A stretch of 64,000 nucleotides of DNA, from positions 2,464,470-2,528,469 of the forward strand of contig CP054187.1 of assembly GCA_015200345.1 (NCBI GenBank), read 5' to 3'. The notes below the pieces were generated by a model. That model was not told the DNA's origin. It did no database searches and saw only the letters and a program-made list of their open reading frames with translations. The DNA is from Planctomycetia bacterium. GTDB taxonomy: Bacteria; Planctomycetota; Phycisphaerae; UBA1845; UTPLA1. A program made the translations under genes and the position numbers. Of the stretch, positions 1 through 9,354 are shown piece after piece; the first letter of the stretch is position 1; every line of letters begins with the position of its first letter.

Positions 1-1
1 G

Positions 2-1273
2 CGAGGCCTGGATGAAGCCATTGCGCGGATGCGGAGGTATTTGCGTTACCTGCAAATGGCCGATGGCGGCTTCGCGGAGGAATACAGCCCTTCCGCGGAC
101 CGATTCGACCACGGTCCGACACCACGGTTGCAGATGAGCGCCTTGAGCTCGCTGGCGGTGCTGGCGGAGTGGACGGGTCAGGCGTTGGACCGGGAGCGGT
201 TGAAACGCTGCGTGGAGCGGGCCGCGCTGGCCGTGAAGCCGATCCATCGCGCGGAGCTTCAGCCCGCAGAGCTTCAACGCGCGGCGAAGGATGACCGGGG
301 CGAGATCAGGATCGAGGAGGTGGGGCTGGCGGTGCAGTTTCCGGGAGAGGTGGATTGCCTGGAGCTGACCGCGCAGCTGCTGCTGGCAAAGCTGGCCCTG
401 GGACGCCTTGAACCCTCTGGAACCCACGAACCCCTCGAACCCCTCGAACCCCTCGAACCCCTTGAACCCCTTGAACCCCTTGAACCCCTTGAACCCCTTG
501 AACCCCTTGAACCTTTCGTCCCGAGCACGGCCCGCGAAGACAGAATCGCTCAAGGCCTTGCGAAGGCGATTCGCGCGAGCCAGGGCGGGGATGGTCGGCT
601 TGAATTGAAACTCAACAATGGTGGGGAGTCGCAACCCGAGTCGGTCGTGGCTGGCGCGTGGGGGATGCGCGCGCTGATGTCCTGGGATGAATCGGCACGG
701 GACGCTGCGATCACCGCGATGGTGGAACGGGCGCGGGTGCATTATCAGTCCTGGTATGAGCGCGAGGGCGAGCCGCGTGCATCGGCGGCGTTGGCGCGGG
801 CGTTGATGCAGCTTTATGACCGGACGAATGATGCGCGGTGCAGTGACCTGGCGTTCTCGATACTGGATCGGATCGCGGCGTTGCAGGTGACGCCGGCGGC
901 TTGTCCGATGCCGGAGCTTTGGGGTTCGATCAACGCAGGGCAGCCGGGCGTGGTGGGTTCGGATAGTGCAGCCTATGTGTCAGCCCTGGCGGAGGGCCTG
1001 GTGCTGGCCCGGCGGATCGGTGACCGGCAGCGCGTGGAGCGCTACGAGCGCGCGGTTCGGCTCGGTACGCGGTTCATTCTTCAACTGGAGTTCACGGAGG
1101 CCGGTTGTTTTTACGTTCGCACGCCGCGTGATGCCTTGGGGGGCGTGCGAATGTCTCCATGGGACCATCGCATTCGCGTGGATCGGTGCGGGGATGCGTT
1201 GGAATCGCTCATTGAGGCCCGCGCGGCGCTGTTCGGGGAGCCGGCGCGCCGCGGGGATTCGGCGCATCGCTGA
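2..1273 (+). CDS. Hypothetical protein, possible alpha/alpha-toroid fold (5' end outside window)
   Basis: The reading frame is open from the first bases of the window, so the gene probably begins upstream; the first in-window ATG is at 29. I do not recognise the family. The sequence is rich in helical, Ala/Leu/Arg-heavy segments with repeated aromatic and Gly turns, which would suit a six-hairpin or terpenoid-cyclase-like alpha/alpha toroid, but that is only a resemblance. Codons at 428-508 encode nine consecutive Glu-Pro-Leu triplets, a low-complexity linker that splits the protein into two halves. The last four codons before the TGA at 1271-1273 lie inside the first unit of the 92-bp repeat array, so the array has altered the C-terminus. 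The next gene downstream is more than 1 kb away. Confidence 0.6.
   Translation, partial: RGLDEAIARMRRYLRYLQMADGGFAEEYSPSADRFDHGPTPRLQMSALSSLAVLAEWTGQALDRERLKRCVERAALAVKPIHRAELQPAELQRAAKDDRGEIRIEEVGLAVQFPGEVDCLELTAQLLLAKLALGRLEPSGTHEPLEPLEPLEPLEPLEPLEPLEPLEPLEPFVPSTAREDRIAQGLAKAIRASQGGDGRLELKLNNGGESQPESVVAGAWGMRALMSWDESARDAAITAMVERARVHYQSWYEREGEPRASAALARALMQLYDRTNDARCSDLAFSILDRIAALQVTPAACPMPELWGSINAGQPGVVGSDSAAYVSALAEGLVLARRIGDRQRVERYERAVRLGTRFILQLEFTEAGCFYVRTPRDALGGVRMSPWDHRIRVDRCGDALESLIEARAALFGEPARRGDSAHR
428..508 (+). repeat. 9-bp minisatellite encoding (Glu-Pro-Leu)x9
   Basis: Nine perfect tandem units of 9 bp (GAACCCCTC three times, then GAACCCCTT six times) lie in frame inside the first gene, followed by a degenerate tenth (Glu-Pro-Phe). 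Because the period is a multiple of three, copy-number change would alter linker length without shifting the frame. The antisense frame is also open (Ser-Arg-Gly repeats), which produces a spurious ORF on the minus strand. Confidence 0.9.
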
Positions 1274-1920
1274 AGTGAAGTCGAAGAAGCGTTCGTAGCG
1301 AGGAATAAACACCCTCTCCCTTCCAGGGAGAGGGCCGGGGTGTGGGTGAATCGGCGCATCGCTGAAGTGAAGTCGAAGAAGCGTTCGTAGCGAGGAATAA
1401 ACACCCTCTCCCTTCGAGGGAGAGGGCCGGGGTGAGGGTGAATCGGCGCATCGCTGAAGTGAAGTCGAAGAAGCGTTCGTAGCGAGGAATAAACACCCTC
1501 TCCCTTTCAGGGAGAGGGCCGGGGTGAGGGTGTGAATCGGCGCATCGCTGAAGTGAAGTCGAAGAAGCGTTCGTAGCGAGCAATAAACACCCTCTCCCTT
1601 CCAGGGAGAAGGCCGGGGTGAGGTGAATCGCGCAAGCGCTGAAGTGAAGTCGAAGAAGCGTTCGTAGCGAGGAATAAACACCCTCTCCTTCCGGGAGAGG
1701 GCCGTGAGGGTGTGAATCGGCGCATCGCTGAAGTGAAGTCGAAGAAGCGTTCGTAGCGAGCAATAAACACCCTCTCCCTTCCAGGGAGAGGGCCGGGGTG
1801 AGGGTGAATCGGCGCAGCGCTGAAGTGAAGTCGAAGAAGCGTTCGTAGCGAGGAATAAACACCCTCTCCCTTCCAGGGAGAGGGCCGGGGTGAGGGTGAA
1901 TCGGCGCATCGCGGGGATTC
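1259..1920. repeat. Tandem array of seven ~92-bp hairpin-bearing units plus a partial eighth
   Basis: Units begin with TCGGCGCATCGCTGAAG at about 1259, 1351, 1443, 1537, 1628, 1717 and 1809, with a truncated eighth at 1901. Periods are 92, 92, 94, 91, 89, 92 and 92. Each unit carries a conserved spacer and then a perfect hairpin, CCCTCTCCC - 4 to 5 nt - GGGAGAGGG, followed by CCGGGGTGAGGG. Differences between units fall mostly in the loop, while stems are kept; one unit has a single stem mismatch near 1609. An 11-bp direct repeat (GCGGGGATTCG) flanks the array at 1251-1261 and 1911-1921. Long Pro/Ser-rich minus-strand ORFs across the array are artefacts of the repetition. The hairpins could act as transcription attenuators. 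Confidence 0.93.
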
Positions 1921-2285
1921 GCAGTAATCGCAGGGTGCGTCCGGGCCACGTCGGAGCCTCGACTCGACGCACCGCCCGAGTGACTCCGCATCACGTGCCA
2001 TGGGACCGGTCCGACGGATCATTTTCATTTCGCCGGGGCAGCGCTGCCGCATTTACCAGCATTGAGAGCAGTTCTTGCCGATCGCCGCGGCGCGCGCCGA
2101 TAAAAATGTTTGCTTGAAGTCGCGCACATCCCGCCGATATCTCCCTCACGAACGGATGCAACGGATGCGTTGTTCCCGGCGGTTCCCGCCGGAGCGATCG
2201 TGAGGATGCGACGATTCGGCGTGATTCCGTGTGACTCGGTGTTGCGTCGTCGAGGCGATTTCGGCGACTGGTGGGTGTGTGGGCC
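1921..2285. other. Intergenic region upstream of the TPR/flagellar block
   Basis: No convincing gene is seen here. It begins just after the repeat array and runs to the ATG of the TPR protein. The only regulatory candidate is a weak sigma-70-like promoter near 2075-2104. Several short ORFs cross the region but have no recognisable protein features. Confidence 0.5.
2075..2104 (+). promoter_or_regulatory. Weak candidate sigma-70-type promoter for the TPR-flgN block
   Basis: TTGCCG (2075-2080) and GATAAA (2099-2104) each match four of six consensus bases with an 18-bp spacer. It is the best-looking pair upstream of the TPR gene, about 180 bp from its start. An overlapping GCCGATAA matches a sigma-28 minus-10 but has no partner minus-35. 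Confidence 0.25.
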
Positions 2286-4724
2286 ATGGCGGAAGCTGCG
2301 GCGACAGCGCAAGTGATGGCAGGAAACGCAGCGGGCGCAGCGAACGCGCCGGGGGGTGACGCACCGCGGGGCGGGCTTCGCGAGCGGTTTGCGGGCCGCT
2401 GGCAGCTTCCCCTGCTGATCGCCAGTGTGCTGGCGCTTTCGGCGGGCGTCTCGCGGCAGGTGGCGCGCTATCGACCGGTAAGCTTTGAGGAGCATCTGAA
2501 GCGTGTGGCGGTTCTCCGCGAGGCGAATGCGCTGGGTCGAGCCGCGACGTATATCAAGTATTTGTTGAGTCGGCCGGAGCGGCCTGCGGCCGAGCGGGGC
2601 GAACTGTATCGGCTGTATGCGCAGGTTGCTTATCAGGCGGAGTCGTCGGCGACGGCGCATGGCGAGGCGAATACGCGGGCGATCATCCGCAACATGCAGC
2701 AGGCGCGCGAAGAGGGTGCAGCGCTTGCGGCATCGGACTGGTACGCGCTGGGCGAGGCGTATCGGTGGGCCGGTCAATGGACCGAGTCGATTGATGCGCT
2801 GGGCAAGGCGCTCGAAGCGGGCATGACGCCGGCGGATGCGATTCGCCGGAAGATCGTGGAGTTGCGGCTGGCGACGACCGCGCCGACGGATCCGAAGAAT
2901 GTGTCGGACATCGCCGCGGTGTTGAGCGCGGCCGATTCGTCGCCGGAGAACTTTGTGTGGGCGACGGATCTGACGGTGGATCGGTTGCTCTCGGCGGGCC
3001 GGGCGGACGAGGCCTTGAAACTGGTGAAACAGGCGGAAGCGCGCGGGGGGGAACCGGACGCGCGGCAATCGGTGAGATACCTGGAGGCGTTGTGCCTTCG
3101 CGCGATGGGTCGGACGGATGAGGCGGAGGCGTTGCTTCGGCGAATCCGGGAGGAGTGGACGAAGCGCGATGATCTGTGGGCGCGGGCCGGCTGGTTGCTA
3201 GGACGATTGCAGCAGGAAGACGACCGGCCGCAGATGGCGCTGGCGTTCTACGAGGAGGTGCTGCGTTCGTTTGCGTCGGGGGAAATGAAATGGGCATGTG
3301 AACAGGGTCGTGCCGAATGTCTGGCACGACTGGAGCGGTTTGAAGCGGCGCGGGAGGCCTTTTCGGGGCTGATCGAGCAGCGCGGGGCGTGGGAGCGTTC
3401 GCGCTACGTGAATGCGGGTGCGGTTCGTTCAGCGTTGATCGTGATCGCGGAGCGATTGCGCGGCGCCGGCGAGTACGAGGCATCGAACGATTACTACCGA
3501 CTGGGGCTGAAGCTGGCGGGAACGGATTCGGCGGCGCAGCGCGCGCATTACACGGGTCAGCTCGCGGCGAATTGCCGGTCGCTGGGTGTTCAGGCGCGCG
3601 ATGCGAGCGACGCACGGGTCGCGGCGCAGTGGTTCGCCGAGGCGGGCCGGCTGAACCTGGCGCGGTCGGAGATTGAGACGCAGGAGCGGTTCCAGGCCGA
3701 GGCGCTGGAGGCAGCGGCCGAGGATTTCGACGCGGCGGGCCGGACCGATGAGATGATCCGCGCGCTGACGAAACTGGTGGCGCGGCATCCGACGAACGTG
3801 CGGCGGTCGGCGGGCATGTTCCGCCTCGCGCAAGCGCTGGAGGCGCAGGGTCGTTATGCCGAGGCTGCGGCATCGTATCAGGAGATCATGACGGTTTACC
3901 GACGGCTGCCGGATGCGTTGTCGTCGATGGTGCCGTTGGCGCGGTGTTTGATTCGTCAGGGCGGCGACCGGGCGCAGCGCGGCGTGGCGATTTTGACGGA
4001 GATCGTAGACGACCTGGGGCCGGAGGAAATCTTCACGCCGCGGGCGATGGAATACCGCGAGGCATTGTTTGAGCTGGCGGAGTATTACACGCAGGCCGAT
4101 CCTGTGCGGATTCCGAATCGCGACGAGTTGGCGATTTCGCGACTGGAAGATGCGCTGGCGTTGTATCCCGACGCGGCCGAGGCGCCCAAGCTGCTGTTTT
4201 TATTGGGGGAGTCGTACCGGCGCAGCGCGGGACGGTTGCGCGAGTCGCTGAAAAAGGAACTGGATGCGCGAACACGCGAGGAGTCCGCTCGCGCGGCGGA
4301 CGACCGGTTGCGGCGCGCGGTGGATGCGTACGAGCGCATCATGGCGCGGCTGGCGGGGCAGGATGGCAGCGCATTGAGTGAATCCGAGCGGCTGTACCTG
4401 CGATGCAGCTATTTGTATCGAGCCGATTGTCTGTTTGAACTGGGCGATTATGCAGCGGCCGCGGATGGGTATCGCGAGGCGCAGTGGCGGTACGAGGCCG
4501 ATCCGTCGGCGGTGTCGGCCGGCGTGCAGCTGTATCACTGCTTTGTGCGGCTGGGCAATGCGAACGAGGCACGGATGGCGCTGGCGCGGCTGGGCTGGTT
4601 GTTGAAGAAGCTGCCGGAATCAGCGTTCGAAGCGCGGCGCGGCATGTCGTCGAAGGCGTACTGGGAAGGCTTGGTCGCACGGCTGGAACGGACGAGCGGC
4701 GACCTGCTGGCGGGAGCGAGGTGA
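2286..4724 (+). CDS. Membrane-anchored TPR-repeat protein
   Basis: A protein of about 812 residues with a Gly/Ala-rich N-terminus, one hydrophobic segment near residues 40-55 (WQLPLLIASVLALSAGV), then a long run of helical pairs typical of tetratricopeptide repeats (for example YRLYAQVAYQAES, WYALGEAYRWAGQW, RLAQALEAQGRYAEAAASYQ). The expected topology is an N-terminal anchor with a large soluble TPR superhelix, which would serve as a protein-protein scaffold. The ATG at 2286 is preferred over the in-frame GTG at 2271. Only three bases separate its stop from flgN, so the two are probably cotranscribed, but a flagellar function is not shown by sequence. Its partner or exact role cannot be assigned. 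Confidence 0.8.
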   Translation: MAEAAATAQVMAGNAAGAANAPGGDAPRGGLRERFAGRWQLPLLIASVLALSAGVSRQVARYRPVSFEEHLKRVAVLREANALGRAATYIKYLLSRPERPAAERGELYRLYAQVAYQAESSATAHGEANTRAIIRNMQQAREEGAALAASDWYALGEAYRWAGQWTESIDALGKALEAGMTPADAIRRKIVELRLATTAPTDPKNVSDIAAVLSAADSSPENFVWATDLTVDRLLSAGRADEALKLVKQAEARGGEPDARQSVRYLEALCLRAMGRTDEAEALLRRIREEWTKRDDLWARAGWLLGRLQQEDDRPQMALAFYEEVLRSFASGEMKWACEQGRAECLARLERFEAAREAFSGLIEQRGAWERSRYVNAGAVRSALIVIAERLRGAGEYEASNDYYRLGLKLAGTDSAAQRAHYTGQLAANCRSLGVQARDASDARVAAQWFAEAGRLNLARSEIETQERFQAEALEAAAEDFDAAGRTDEMIRALTKLVARHPTNVRRSAGMFRLAQALEAQGRYAEAAASYQEIMTVYRRLPDALSSMVPLARCLIRQGGDRAQRGVAILTEIVDDLGPEEIFTPRAMEYREALFELAEYYTQADPVRIPNRDELAISRLEDALALYPDAAEAPKLLFLLGESYRRSAGRLRESLKKELDARTREESARAADDRLRRAVDAYERIMARLAGQDGSALSESERLYLRCSYLYRADCLFELGDYAAAADGYREAQWRYEADPSAVSAGVQLYHCFVRLGNANEARMALARLGWLLKKLPESAFEARRGMSSKAYWEGLVARLERTSGDLLAGAR

Positions 4725-4727
4725 GTC

Positions 4728-5213
4728 ATGACGGCGACACTGAACCGGGTCGCGCCGCAGGGCAGCGCAGCCGAACTGGTGATGCTGCTCGAGCAGCAGC
4801 GGGCGACGTATCGGCGACTTCGCCAACTGGCGGAGCGGCAGCGCGTGCTGGTGGTGCAGGACGACATGCAGCCGCTGCTGGCCTTGCTGGGCGAGCGGCA
4901 GGCGCTGGTGGACGCGCTGATGCGGGTGCACGGTCAGTTGGCGCCGTACCGGGCGAACTGGCCGGCGACGATGCAGGGTCTGGATGAACCGACGCGCAAG
5001 CGTGTGACGGAGATGCTGGAAGAAGCGAACGAGGCGCTGGGCGGCATTTTACAGGGAGACACGCGGGATAGTGCCACGCTAACGACACGACGCCAGGAGA
5101 CGTCGGAGCGGATCACGACGCTGGGGCAGATCGCGCGCGCGACGGCGGCCTATGCGGCGGCGCCCGCCGGGTCCGCGGCGCCGGGGCGGTTCGGGACGGA
5201 TGCCAGCGCCTAA
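4728..5213 (+). CDS. flgN: FlgN-like flagellar export chaperone
   Basis: A 161-residue, almost wholly helical protein with heptad-like Leu/Arg/Gln patterns, matching the length and character of FlgN-family proteins. In the family FlgN binds the hook-filament junction proteins FlgK and FlgL before export. The start of a long helix at about residues 13-60 and a second at 80-150 fit the family's antiparallel coiled-coil fold. The Ala/Pro/Gly-rich C-terminus is a poorly conserved tail. It sits directly between the TPR gene (3-nt gap) and the kinase gene. Assignment rests on size, coiled-coil character and context; no catalytic motif exists to confirm it, and flgK and flgL are not in the window. 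Confidence 0.7.
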   Translation: MTATLNRVAPQGSAAELVMLLEQQRATYRRLRQLAERQRVLVVQDDMQPLLALLGERQALVDALMRVHGQLAPYRANWPATMQGLDEPTRKRVTEMLEEANEALGGILQGDTRDSATLTTRRQETSERITTLGQIARATAAYAAAPAGSAAPGRFGTDASA

Positions 5214-5219
5214 GCGGGA

Positions 5220-6197
5220 ATGATGTGGATGGCGGCGTTTCGCAGGATGAAACACCGAGCAAGCATTGAATCGGCGAGCGTGCTCGCCGGAAAAATGAGA
5301 CGCGAGACAATGATCGAACTTGCAGAGACGACGCACGACGCGCCAGACGTGACCCAGCGGGAACGGGAGCTGGGCGCGATCATCACGGCGTACAACGACG
5401 TGACCGAGCGATTGAAGCAATCGCACGAGTCGCTTCAGCGGGAGGTCGCGCGGCTGCACGGCGAGCTGCATCGCACGAACGAAGCGTTGCGCCGCAGCGA
5501 GCGGCTGGCGGCGCTGGGCGAGATGGCGGCCGGTCTGGCGCACGAGATTCGCAATCCGCTGGGTGGCATCGCGCTGTATGCGTCGATGCTTTCGCAGGCG
5601 GCCGGCGGGGACGGCAGCGCGGTCGACGCGGCGCGAACGCGCACGGCGGCGACGCGCATCGCCAACGGCGTGCGCACGCTGGAGCGGTTGATCGCGGAGA
5701 TTCTGGATTTCGCGCAGGAGCATCGTCTGGAGCGGCAGCGCTGTCGCCTGGGCACGGTGTTCAACACGTTGCGCGATGCGATGGCCCCGTGGGAGGAACA
5801 GACCGGCGCCCGGATGACGATCGACGCGGAGGCGGACGAAATTGAGGCCGATATCGATATAGGCCGGTTGCACCGGGTGCTCGTGAACTTGGTGCTGAAC
5901 GGTTTGCAGGCGGCAGGTCGCGGGGGGCGTGTGGCGATCGCGGCGCGGCGCGATGCGGATGCGGCGGTGATCGAAGTGGCCGACAGCGGTCCGGGCATCG
6001 CGGAGGAGTTGCTTCCGCGGGTGTTCAATCCGTTTTTCACGACGAAGGATACGGGCACGGGGCTGGGGCTGGCAATCGTGCATCGCATCATCGAGGCGCA
6101 CGAGGGATCCGTCGCGGTGAGCAATCGCGCGGGCGGCGGGGCCGTGTTCACCCTGCGTTTGCCGGATGGTGAATCGGGCGATCACGCAGGGAGATAG
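5220..6197 (+). CDS. Soluble NtrB/FlgS-type sensor histidine kinase
   Basis: A 325-residue histidine kinase with no transmembrane segment or signal peptide, so it should sense a cytoplasmic cue. After a coiled-coil N-terminus (about residues 50-95) comes the HisKA H-box LAHEIRNPLGG with the phosphoacceptor His near residue 108. The HATPase domain follows with N-box (NLVLNGLQAA), G1 (DSGPGIAEE), F-box (FNPFFTTK) and G2 (GTGLGLAI). The architecture resembles FlgS/FleS kinases that phosphorylate sigma-54 activators of flagellar genes. The response regulator follows 120 bp downstream and is the likely partner. The start is uncertain: ATG 5220 or 5223, or the internal ATG at 5310. No PAS domain is evident. 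Confidence 0.9.
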   Translation: MMWMAAFRRMKHRASIESASVLAGKMRRETMIELAETTHDAPDVTQRERELGAIITAYNDVTERLKQSHESLQREVARLHGELHRTNEALRRSERLAALGEMAAGLAHEIRNPLGGIALYASMLSQAAGGDGSAVDAARTRTAATRIANGVRTLERLIAEILDFAQEHRLERQRCRLGTVFNTLRDAMAPWEEQTGARMTIDAEADEIEADIDIGRLHRVLVNLVLNGLQAAGRGGRVAIAARRDADAAVIEVADSGPGIAEELLPRVFNPFFTTKDTGTGLGLAIVHRIIEAHEGSVAVSNRAGGGAVFTLRLPDGESGDHAGR

Positions 6198-6317
6198 GAA
6201 AGTGAACGAGCCTGCGGCGACCGGGACGTGGCCGCGGGGATGAAGTCATAAACGAAAGGATTGCGACAAGCCGTGCGAGCGGGGACACGCCGCGCGGCGT
6301 CGCCAAAGGGAGCAAAC

Positions 6318-7730
<1,413 letters not shown>

Positions 7731-7829
7731 ATCGCGCGGTTTTTGCGCGGCGCGGCACGATTTGCCGGTTCGGCGGACATTGTGTCGATAAGAACGGCAG
7801 GCGTGCGGCGTGAGCAGGCGTCGGTTGCA

Positions 7830-7845
7830 TGGCACGCCGGTTGCT
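7830..7845 (+). promoter_or_regulatory. Sigma-54 (RpoN) promoter upstream of flgB
   Basis: The sequence TGGCACG-CCGG-TTGCT is an essentially perfect minus-24/minus-12 element. The invariant GG (7831-7832) and GC (7843-7844) are separated by exactly 10 bp. Transcription would begin near 7856, about 30 bp before the flgB ATG. The gene immediately upstream encodes an AAA+ activator with the GAFTGA loop, which sigma-54 promoters require. Confidence 0.88.
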
Positions 7846-7886
7846 GAAGCACGAGGACCGGGTGCGCCCGAGCGTCGGAGACGCGG

Positions 7887-8342
7887 ATGACGTTTCTGGA
7901 TCAGGTGATCGGCGGCGGGTCGATACCGCTGCTGGAGAAGGTGCTCTCGTTCACCGAGGCGCGGAATCGGATGCTGGCGGAGAACATCGCCAACATCACG
8001 ACGCCGGGCTATCGAACGAAGCAATTGGACGTTCGCTCGTTTCAGGCGTCGTTGCGGGAGGCGTTGGACCGGCAGGACGCAGCCGAGCGGCGCGGCGTGG
8101 TATCGCCGCCGCTGGAGCTGAAGGCAACGCGCGAGGTGCGCGTCGGCGCGGGCGGCGCACTCGAGGTGACGCCGGGCACCGAGCCTGCGGAGAACATTTT
8201 GTTTCACGACGGCACGAATGCCCGGATCGAGCGACAGATGGCGCTGCTGGCCGAGAACACGATGATGCATCAGGCCGCGGTGGAGTTGATGAAAGCGAAC
8301 ATCGACGGGCTGTCGAAGGCGATTCGCGGCCGGGCGATTTAG
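7887..8342 (+). CDS. flgB: Flagellar basal-body rod protein FlgB
   Basis: A 151-residue protein with the rod/hook family N-terminal signature, including AENIANITTPGYR at about residues 31-43. The C-terminal helix (MALLAENTMMHQAAVELMKANI) packs against the N-terminal helix in axial flagellar proteins. FlgB builds the proximal rod next to the MS ring and export gate and is itself exported by the flagellar type III system. It is the first gene after the sigma-54 promoter and is followed by flgC after 34 bp. Length is typical for the family. Confidence 0.95.
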   Translation: MTFLDQVIGGGSIPLLEKVLSFTEARNRMLAENIANITTPGYRTKQLDVRSFQASLREALDRQDAAERRGVVSPPLELKATREVRVGAGGALEVTPGTEPAENILFHDGTNARIERQMALLAENTMMHQAAVELMKANIDGLSKAIRGRAI

Positions 8343-8376
8343 TAGGGCATGACCGGCCGGGAACCAGGAAAGACGT

Positions 8377-8778
8377 ATGTTCGGCGCATTGGACATCAGC
8401 ACGAGCGGCCTCGCGGCGCAGCGGACGTGGCTGGACACGATCTCGGCGAACATCGCCAACGCGCAGACGACGCGTCGAGCCGACGGTGGCGACGGTCCGT
8501 ACCTGCGACAGGTGGCGTTGTTCGCGCCGGGCGACGGCCGTGGCGGGGCGGGCGTGCACGTGGAGAAGATTGTCGAAGACCATTCCGGCAAGCCGCGTGA
8601 AGTGAAGGACCCGGGCCATCCCGATGCGGATGCGCGTGGGATCGTGCGGTATCCGAACGTGGATCTCGCGACGGAGATGGTGAACGCGATGGTGGCGGTG
8701 CGGGCGTACGAAGCGAACGTGACGGCGGCGGAGGCGACGAAGTCGATCGTGGCGAGCACGCTGCGGTTGCTGGCGTAG
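8377..8778 (+). CDS. flgC: Flagellar basal-body rod protein FlgC
   Basis: A 133-residue protein beginning MFGALDISTSGL, with the ANIANAQTTR variant of the axial-protein motif near residues 28-37. The C-terminal segment PNVDLATEMVNAMVAVRAYE is highly characteristic of FlgC. It forms part of the proximal rod. The intervening region is slightly shorter than in enterobacterial homologues. A hairpin (8800-8820) lies in the 112-bp gap before fliE. Confidence 0.95.
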   Translation: MFGALDISTSGLAAQRTWLDTISANIANAQTTRRADGGDGPYLRQVALFAPGDGRGGAGVHVEKIVEDHSGKPREVKDPGHPDADARGIVRYPNVDLATEMVNAMVAVRAYEANVTAAEATKSIVASTLRLLA

Positions 8779-8799
8779 AGGCGTGAGCCATGAGCCGCC

Positions 8800-8820
8800 G
8801 GGTGCGTGTGAGACGCACCC
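8800..8820 (+). repeat. GC-rich hairpin between flgC and fliE
   Basis: A perfect 8-bp inverted repeat, GGGTGCGT - GTGAG - ACGCACCC, without a following T-run. It belongs to the class of short GC-rich palindromes scattered through this window and is a possible mRNA-stability or attenuation element rather than a classic terminator. Confidence 0.6.
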
Positions 8821-8890
8821 ATGAGTTGTCTCGAAGGCATGAAGGTAACTCGCGGCACCCAGTCTGAAGTTCGGTGAAGGAAGGGCAGTC

Positions 8891-9232
8891 ATGTCAGACC
8901 TAGGCATCAAGAACCTGGAGGGCCTGAAGCCGCTGACCGGCGCGAATCCGCTGAAGGAGGCCGACGGCCTCGGCAGGGCGTCGCCGGTCGCGAAGACGGG
9001 CGCGGCGGGAGGGAAGGACTTCAAGAGCTTTCTGCTGGAGAGCCTGGACAAGGTGAACGCGCTTCAGACGGAAGCGAACGAGGGCGTGCAGCGCCTGATG
9101 ACGGGCGAGACGAACAACGTGTCGGAAGTGCTGACGGCCAGTCGCAAGGCCGGCATCGCGTTCGATCTGCTGATGGAGATTCGCAATAAGCTGATGGAAG
9201 CGTACACGGAGATCAAACAGATGCGGGTGTAG
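8891..9232 (+). CDS. fliE: Flagellar hook-basal body protein FliE
   Basis: A 113-residue protein with the FliE core, DFKSFLLESLDKVNALQTEA, followed by MTGETNNVSEVLTASRKAGIAFDLLMEIRNKLMEAYTEIKQM. The second stretch, shown here in continuous form only by its ends (MTGET near residue 70, KQM near the end), is the conserved C-terminal half. FliE is the adaptor joining the MS ring (FliF) to the rod. A good ribosome binding site (GGAAGGG) precedes the ATG. fliF follows directly, as in most flagellar operons. Confidence 0.95.
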   Translation: MSDLGIKNLEGLKPLTGANPLKEADGLGRASPVAKTGAAGGKDFKSFLLESLDKVNALQTEANEGVQRLMTGETNNVSEVLTASRKAGIAFDLLMEIRNKLMEAYTEIKQMRV

Positions 9233-9354
9233 GCGAGCCGTGAGCCTGAATGCGGCGGGGCGTCGGATCGGCGCTGTCGTGTATCGGTTCCAGGCACCAA
9301 GCGGACGATGCATGGCGAACTTCCCGGCGGAGCCGGGATCGGAATCAGACGGAA

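Noticed and set aside
1259..1920. Possible CRISPR array
   Set aside because: Units of about 92 bp are near-identical along their whole length, with no variable spacers between short repeats, and no cas genes are present.
980..2052. Long Pro/Ser-rich minus-strand ORFs across the repeat array
   Set aside because: They arise because the repeat is read in three frames without stops; they change frame with each indel and share no protein features.
2096..2103. Sigma-28 minus-10 GCCGATAA upstream of the TPR gene
   Set aside because: No TAAAGTTT-like minus-35 lies 11 bp upstream, so a FliA promoter is not supported.
9250..9354. N-terminal extension of FliF from an upstream ATG
   Set aside because: The 35 extra residues are polar and unlike any FliF, and would displace the N-terminal membrane helix from the start.
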